Source: CAYUNA01 sp047629355
Lineage (GTDB): Bacteria > Bacteroidota > Bacteroidia > Chitinophagales > Saprospiraceae
Reading direction: 5' to 3'
Assembly: GCA_047629355.1 (NCBI GenBank)
Contig: JBLHWU010000227.1
Span: forward strand, 1 to 9,745
Length of the DNA stretch: 9,745 bases
This document shows, in pieces, positions 6,925-9,745 of this stretch (positions are counted from its first letter, which is position 1; every line of letters begins with the position of its first letter). The translations under genes were made by a program, and so were the position numbers. A model generated the notes under the pieces. It saw nothing but the letters and a program-made list of their open reading frames with translations. It did no database searches and was not told where the DNA came from.

Positions 6925-7257
6925 TTGAAAGGTTTGCCTGTTTTACAATTTGACAACCGAATGGTTGAATTGGGGACAGTGAAAATTGGCGACAAGCGCG
7001 AGCACACGTATAAAGTTACGAATGTTGGCGATGTAGCTGCCGAAATTGACCTCATTAGTGCCTGCGATTGCACGACTACAAATGAGTCAAAGCGAACCAT
7101 CAAACCAGGCGATTTTGCGACGATTCACATTGTTTTTGACAGCAAAGAAAAAACAGAATCAGAAACTATCGACATCGATATTTTCTTGAAAAATAGAACA
7201 CCGAACGACGATATGCCAGTGATTGAGACTATTAAATATAGTTTTGAACTAAAATAA
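6925..7257 (+). CDS. DUF1573 domain, probably the C-terminal part of the upstream OmpA protein
   Basis: The frame encodes a single DUF1573 domain, an Ig-like beta sandwich found in envelope proteins of Bacteroidota whose biochemical role is unclear. Family marks are LPVLQFDNRMVELGTVKIGD, EHTYKVTNVGD, ACDCTTT (where many members have SCGCT), IKPGD and HIVFDS. The start at 6925 is a TTG. The first ATG (6961) would cut into the first beta strand, and neither gives a signal peptide, although DUF1573 proteins are normally exported. The frame is open upstream through 6856 with good codons (LSPKVNPKVEVHKFSSLYGR...), extending the Lys/Pro linker of the OmpA protein across the A10 run. I therefore infer that this is usually made as an OmpA-DUF1573 fusion. 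An independent short protein is the alternative. A terminator follows directly. Confidence 0.7.
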   Translation: MKGLPVLQFDNRMVELGTVKIGDKREHTYKVTNVGDVAAEIDLISACDCTTTNESKRTIKPGDFATIHIVFDSKEKTESETIDIDIFLKNRTPNDDMPVIETIKYSFELK

Positions 7258-7289
7258 AGCTGCGTAAGGTATTCAATTTACGGCTCACG

Positions 7290-7325
7290 AAAAAAGGCGA
7301 CTCATGCAAATGAGTCGCCTTTTTT
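7290..7325 (+). terminator. Intrinsic terminator at the end of the PorP-OmpA-DUF1573 operon
   Basis: A perfect 16-bp stem (7290-7305 with 7310-7325) closes on a GCAA tetraloop. The core is GGCGACTCAT with six A residues before and six T residues after. It lies 33 bases after the TAA at 7257 and is the first convincing terminator after the PorP gene, which supports one operon. Confidence 0.9.
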
Positions 7326-7345
7326 GATTTTAAAAACTGGGTATT

Positions 7346-7378
7346 AAATCATGGTGATTTTCAAAATCACCATGATTT
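7346..7378. repeat. 33-bp near-perfect palindrome between convergent genes
   Basis: AAATCATGGTGATTTT (7346-7361) and its exact reverse complement AAAATCACCATGATTT (7363-7378) are separated by one C. It lies 18 bases beyond the stop of the minus-strand DUF2064 gene and could end its transcript, or act as a dyad binding site. It is distinct from the operon terminator just to its left. Confidence 0.7.
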
Positions 7379-7395
7379 GTATTCAGAAACTAATT

Positions 7396-7995
7396 CTAAA
7401 TTTCCCACCCATACTTATCCCAATCCTCCTCAAAATCAATATCTGACAGTTCAGGTAGTAACCCAAAAGTATTTCCCATACCTTCAATTTTTTTTACCGT
7501 ATCTGGGAATACTGCCGCTGTACTCCATTCAATACCTTGAAACACTTCTGGCAAAAACTGCCGCATTCCAATCAAATAATACCCACCATCAATCGCAGGA
7601 CCAATCACAAAATCTTTATCGTTTAAAACTTTAAAAGCATCCGCCACAATTTCCGCTGTCAACGAAGCACAGTCGCTACCGACAATCACCACTTTTTCCT
7701 GAGACTGAAAAGCATGTCGAAACCCTTCCGCCATTTTTTCGCCTAAATCCCCTTGAATTTGCAGCACTTTTTGAAAATCAGTATTCGACCAAGCATCCTC
7801 TTTTTTAATAAATTGGCTATAAAATAAATAGCGTTCGGCATCAGTTGCAGCAGCAATTTTTCGGGTATGACCGAGGAGCGCTTGATAAATGGCTAAGGCA
7901 CGGTCGTCGCCGACAGTCGCAGCAAGGCGAGTTTTGACTTTACCTTTTTCGATATTTTTGATAAAAATAAGTAGGGCAGAATTGTTCTTTTTCAA
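7396..7995 (-). CDS. TIGR04282 / DUF2064 family GT-A glycosyltransferase
   Basis: This 199-residue protein belongs to the DUF2064 branch of the GT-A (nucleotide-diphospho-sugar transferase) fold; TIGR04282 members are annotated as arsenosugar-biosynthesis-type glycosyltransferases. Visible motifs: GKVKTRLAATVGD at 18-30 (nucleotide-binding loop), QGDLGEKMAEGF at 81-92, VIVGSDCASLT at 103-113 (most relatives have Pro where Ala110 is), IGPAIDGGYYLIGM at 131-144, WST at 157-159 and LSDIDFEEDW at 183-192. Length is typical. The start is a TTG at 7995; there is no in-frame ATG before an upstream TAA, and the family fold begins within ten residues, so the start is well bounded. No arsenic genes are nearby, so the substrate is uncertain. 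A repeat-rich element lies just upstream. Confidence 0.9.
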   Translation of the reverse strand: MKKNNSALLIFIKNIEKGKVKTRLAATVGDDRALAIYQALLGHTRKIAAATDAERYLFYSQFIKKEDAWSNTDFQKVLQIQGDLGEKMAEGFRHAFQSQEKVVIVGSDCASLTAEIVADAFKVLNDKDFVIGPAIDGGYYLIGMRQFLPEVFQGIEWSTAAVFPDTVKKIEGMGNTFGLLPELSDIDFEEDWDKYGWEI

Positions 7996-8037
7996 AATGA
8001 ATGATTTTTACTTTAGCTTGTATTTTACCATAGACTC

Positions 8038-8328
8038 TTATTGGAATGAATTCCAATTTTTTACCACATAGCGCAGATAGTTCACATAGCCACATAGCTT
8101 TTATAGCAGAATTACAGACATTCAAGCTTATTTAAAATTATTTAAAATGGTTTTTAAATAAACTCAAATAGCATAATTAGAGCTACAAAAAGCGATGTGG
8201 CTATGTGAAATCGCTATGAGCAGCTATGTGTTAAAAAGTGTGTCATTTTGGAACTTGTCCTTATATGACTATGTGAAAATGTTATTTGTGCTATGTGTTA
8301 AAAGAGAAATTGGAATTCATTCCAATAA
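8038..8328. mobile_element. MITE-like ~290-bp noncoding element with perfect 22-bp terminal inverted repeats
   Basis: The ends, 8038-8059 and 8307-8328, are exact reverse complements over 22 bases (core TTGGAATGAATTCCAA). Inside are nested copies of a CTATGTG / CACATAG motif. 8081-8098 matches the reverse complement of 8192-8209 at 17 of 18 positions, 8061-8072 matches that of 8223-8234 at 11 of 12, and a third, weaker copy spans 8269-8303. The centre (8100-8190) is very AT-rich. No transposase or convincing ORF is present. The layout resembles a miniature inverted-repeat element or a large foldback. I see no clear target-site duplication, and the name is inference. Confidence 0.55.
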
Positions 8329-8350
8329 ATCTATAGAAGAAATTTTATAG

Positions 8351-9256
8351 TTATTCAATTCTAATACCGGAAATCACCTCGCCATCTTTGTCCGCATATG
8401 CAAACGCCATCCTCGGCGTATTGTGTGCAAAAGCATACTCACCCCGATGGTTAATTCCAATCACGCCCCCCATTCCATTCACTTTCTTTTCCAAAATAGC
8501 AATCCCTTGTTGCGCGGCGTCCATTGCGGAATGGGTTTCAAAATTATCATAAACCGTTTTGGCAAGCAAGACTTTCATAATACTTTCTCCCCAACCTGTA
8601 GTTGAGACTGCACCCAGTTCATTGTCCGCATAACCACCCGCGCCTACAATGGGGCTATCCCCAACTCGCCCGACCATTTTTCGTGCCGTGCCGCCAGTCG
8701 AAGTTGCCGCTGCAAAATTACCATTTTTATCCATCGCTACTGCACCAACAGTATCCATTGCTGTAAACTCAAACGGCAATTCTGGACGAAAATTTGTATC
8801 ATTTTTGATTTTATTAAAGAAGATAAGCTCGCGTTCCGTCAATAATTCTTCGGGTGGGAGTTCTTGAAAACCCATTTTTTTAGCAAATTTCATTGCACCT
8901 TTTCCTACCAGAAGGCAGTGTTGTGTTTCGTCCATCACTTTACGGGCAAGACTCACGGGATGCAATAAATTTTGGACCGCAGCGACGGAACCGACGTTCA
9001 AATCACGTCCGTCCATGATAAACGCATCCAGTTCAATTTCACCAATTTCATTGAGAAATGCGCCGCGCCCAGCATCATAAGTTGGGTCAGCTTCAAGGAT
9101 ATTCACGGTTTTTTCGACCGCATCAAGCGCCGATAAACCTTTCGTTAATAATGGATATATTTGTTGAATAGCGTTTTGTACGCCATTGAGATGTGCCACG
9201 ACAAATTCGTCGGGAATGTTCCACGCGCCGCCATGTATGATGAGTTTTGGTATCAT
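8351..9256 (-). CDS. Isoaspartyl peptidase / plant-type L-asparaginase (Ntn hydrolase)
   Basis: This 301-residue member of the asparaginase_2 family (PF01112) hydrolyses isoaspartyl dipeptides and L-asparagine. These enzymes are made as a precursor that cuts itself so that an internal Thr becomes the N-terminal nucleophile. That Thr is T169 in MDTVGAVAMD (167-176). Other family marks are IHGGAW at 7-12, DAGRGAFLN at 61-69, DAFIMDG at 77-83, AATSTGGT at 183-190, GRVGDSPIVGAG at 196-207 (substrate-binding Arg197 and Asp200) and STTGWGE at 218-224. Length is normal, and there is no signal peptide, so it is cytoplasmic. ATG 9256 places the conserved first strand at residue 4. An exact TAnnTTTG box is only four bases upstream, which would give an almost leaderless mRNA if used. 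Confidence 0.95.
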   Translation of the reverse strand: MIPKLIIHGGAWNIPDEFVVAHLNGVQNAIQQIYPLLTKGLSALDAVEKTVNILEADPTYDAGRGAFLNEIGEIELDAFIMDGRDLNVGSVAAVQNLLHPVSLARKVMDETQHCLLVGKGAMKFAKKMGFQELPPEELLTERELIFFNKIKNDTNFRPELPFEFTAMDTVGAVAMDKNGNFAAATSTGGTARKMVGRVGDSPIVGAGGYADNELGAVSTTGWGESIMKVLLAKTVYDNFETHSAMDAAQQGIAILEKKVNGMGGVIGINHRGEYAFAHNTPRMAFAYADKDGEVISGIRIE

Positions 9257-9260
9257 GACG

Positions 9261-9268
9261 CAAATTTA
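9261..9268 (-). promoter_or_regulatory. Putative -7 box for the asparaginase gene
   Basis: On the minus strand this reads TAAATTTG, an exact TAnnTTTG match, with a TTG at 9294-9292 upstream (23-base gap, at the long end of the usual range). Only four bases separate it from the ATG, so transcription would start about at the start codon. Either the mRNA is leaderless or this match is fortuitous. Confidence 0.25.
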
Positions 9269-9285
9269 AACAATGAGCGACTAAG

Positions 9286-9335
9286 AATGTGCAATGAACA
9301 ATTAAAAATTGTCTAACAATTGCTCATTGTACATT
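9286..9335 (-). repeat. Spacer stem-loop, unit 1
   Basis: On the minus strand, 9335-9318 (AATGTACAATGAGCAATT) can pair with 9303-9286 (AATTGTTCATTGCACATT) over 18 positions with one mismatch and one G-U pair, closing a 14-base loop. It lies between the tRNA-like RNA and the asparaginase gene. There is no T-run beyond the stem, so it is not called a terminator. Confidence 0.55.
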
Positions 9336-9355
9336 GCTCATTTTTAATTATATAG

Positions 9356-9498
9356 CTGTGAGAGCAGGAGTCGAACCTACACAGGGTGGTTAGCTATAGC
9401 GCAAAAATTAATTTGTGGTCAATCCAATACGCTACGTTTATCCCAGATTCCCTATCCCCGAGACAAGGGGACATGTCTGCCAGTTTCATCACCTCACA
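9356..9498 (-). ncRNA. tRNA-like RNA with a 74-nt extra arm, copy 1
   Basis: Read on the minus strand, the 143-nt RNA folds like a class II tRNA. The acceptor stem is TGTGAGG/TCTCACA (7 bp, one G-U) with G at the discriminator position. TG fills positions 8-9. The D arm has a 3-bp stem ATG/CAT and GG in the loop. The anticodon-like arm is TCCCC-TTGTCTC-GGGGA. The T arm is GTAGG-TTCGACT-CCTGC. The bases after the discriminator are CTA, so CCA is not encoded. Between the anticodon and T arms lie 74 nt (9381-9454) that can fold into an AGGG/CCCT helix and a GTAGCG/CGCTAT helix (9396-9401 with 9430-9435). The loop would present GUC (Asp), and G73, C38 and G2-C71 are also Asp features, but position 37 is U and the first pair is U-A. 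It is not a normal tRNA; a tRNA-like regulatory RNA or tRNA-derived repeat is more likely. Confidence 0.7.
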
Positions 9499-9521
9499 GT
9501 GTTTGTCAATGAGCCATTAAG

Positions 9522-9571
9522 AATGTGCAATGAACAATTAAAAACTGTCTAACAATTGCTCATTGTACATT
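9522..9571 (-). repeat. Spacer stem-loop, unit 2
   Basis: This is the same 18-position stem as in unit 1 (arms 9522-9539 and 9554-9571), lying between the two tRNA-like RNAs. The arms are unchanged from unit 1; the nearby AAAATT to AAAACT substitution falls in the loop. Confidence 0.5.
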
Positions 9572-9591
9572 GCTCATTTTTAATTGTATAG

Positions 9592-9734
9592 CTGTGAGAG
9601 CAGGAGTCGAACCTACACAGGGTGGTTAGCTATAGCGCAAAAATTAATTTGTGGTCAATCCAATACGCTACGTTTATCCCAGATTCCCTATCCCCGAGAC
9701 AAGGGGACATGTCTGCCAGTTTCATCACCTCACA
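9592..9734 (-). ncRNA. tRNA-like RNA with a 74-nt extra arm, copy 2
   Basis: I see no base differing from copy 1 across all 143 nt, so it has the same acceptor, D, anticodon-like (GUC) and T arms and the same long structured extra arm. It is transcribed in the same direction and separated from copy 1 by a 93-bp spacer. Complete identity of the RNA next to a diverging spacer suggests selection on the RNA or recent gene conversion. Confidence 0.7.
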
Positions 9735-9745
9735 GTGTTGTTAAT

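Larger units (their letters stand above)
9271..9742. repeat. Tandem duplication of a 236-bp unit (spacer + tRNA-like RNA)
   Basis: Units 9271-9506 and 9507-9742 align at a constant offset of 236 bases. By eye the tRNA-like part is identical in both, while the spacer part has about four substitutions (for example GCGACT against GCCATT at the left end, and AAAATT against AAAACT). The last bases (GTTGTTAAT) resemble the start of the junction leading into another unit, so the array may continue past the window. Confidence 0.85.

Noticed and set aside
7377..7634. 85-codon plus-strand ORF
   Set aside because: It is antisense to the end of the DUF2064 gene, whose conserved motifs are on the minus strand.
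7940..8125. 61-codon minus-strand ORF running into the repeat element
   Set aside because: Half of it is translation of the CACATAG repeat and the rest overlaps the DUF2064 start in another frame.
8038..8328. Insertion sequence with transposase
   Set aside because: The space between the inverted repeats is 247 bases, AT-rich, and has no transposase-like frame.
9356..9498. Ordinary tRNA-Asp (GUC), or a tRNA with an intron
   Set aside because: The extra 74 nt lie after the anticodon stem, in the variable region, not in the anticodon loop where bacterial tRNA introns sit. U37 and the U1-A72 pair are atypical, so I list it as a tRNA-like RNA.
9356..9498. tmRNA or a plus-strand tRNA
   Set aside because: It is too short for tmRNA, has no tag ORF and has a real anticodon-like arm. 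The TTCGACT T loop and the D-loop GG occur only on the minus strand.

Overview
The window comes from a low-GC member of the Bacteroidota, most probably a Saprospiria-like or similar environmental lineage (the lineage is inference). The evidence is a type IX secretion system (T9SS) cargo with a C-terminal sorting domain, a PorP/SprF outer-membrane protein next to a TPR / PD40 propeller / OmpA protein, a DUF1573 domain, exact Bacteroidota-type promoter boxes (TAnnTTTG), and starts without Shine-Dalgarno sequences.

Layout. 1-201 is the 3' end of an unrecognised gene entering from outside. 202-598 is AT-rich spacer. 599-1084 encodes a small LuxR/GerE-type regulator with a coiled-coil N-terminus. 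1214-1966 encodes a secreted T9SS cargo, followed by a strong hairpin terminator. 2191-3168 encodes a family 9 (heptosyltransferase-like) glycosyltransferase with its own promoter. 3167-3270 holds short inverted and tandem repeats. 3536-4567 (PorP/SprF), 4670-6862 (TPR-PD40-CRD-OmpA) and 6925-7257 (DUF1573) form one cell-envelope operon ending in a perfect terminator at 7290-7325. The minus strand then carries a DUF2064/TIGR04282 glycosyltransferase (7396-7995) and an isoaspartyl peptidase/L-asparaginase (8351-9256). Between them lies a roughly 290-bp element bounded by perfect 22-bp inverted repeats. The right end (9271-9745) holds two tandem 236-bp units, each encoding a 143-nt tRNA-like RNA on the minus strand.

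How the genes work together. The PorP-like protein and the OmpA protein fit the known pairing of an outer-membrane anchor for T9SS cargo with a peptidoglycan-tethering partner, and the 250-aa protein upstream is a plausible T9SS substrate. The GT9 enzyme probably acts on surface polysaccharide. The two minus-strand enzymes look like ordinary metabolism.

The two most interesting observations are these. (1) A run of ten A residues at the end of the OmpA gene is followed at once by a stop, while another frame continues without a stop straight into a DUF1573 domain that has no signal peptide and no good start of its own. This suggests slippage or frameshifting that yields an OmpA-DUF1573 fusion, or else a one-base sequence error. 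(2) The duplicated tRNA-like RNAs have intact acceptor, D, anticodon-like and T arms but a 74-nt structured extra arm. Their RNA parts appear identical between the two copies, while the spacers have started to diverge.
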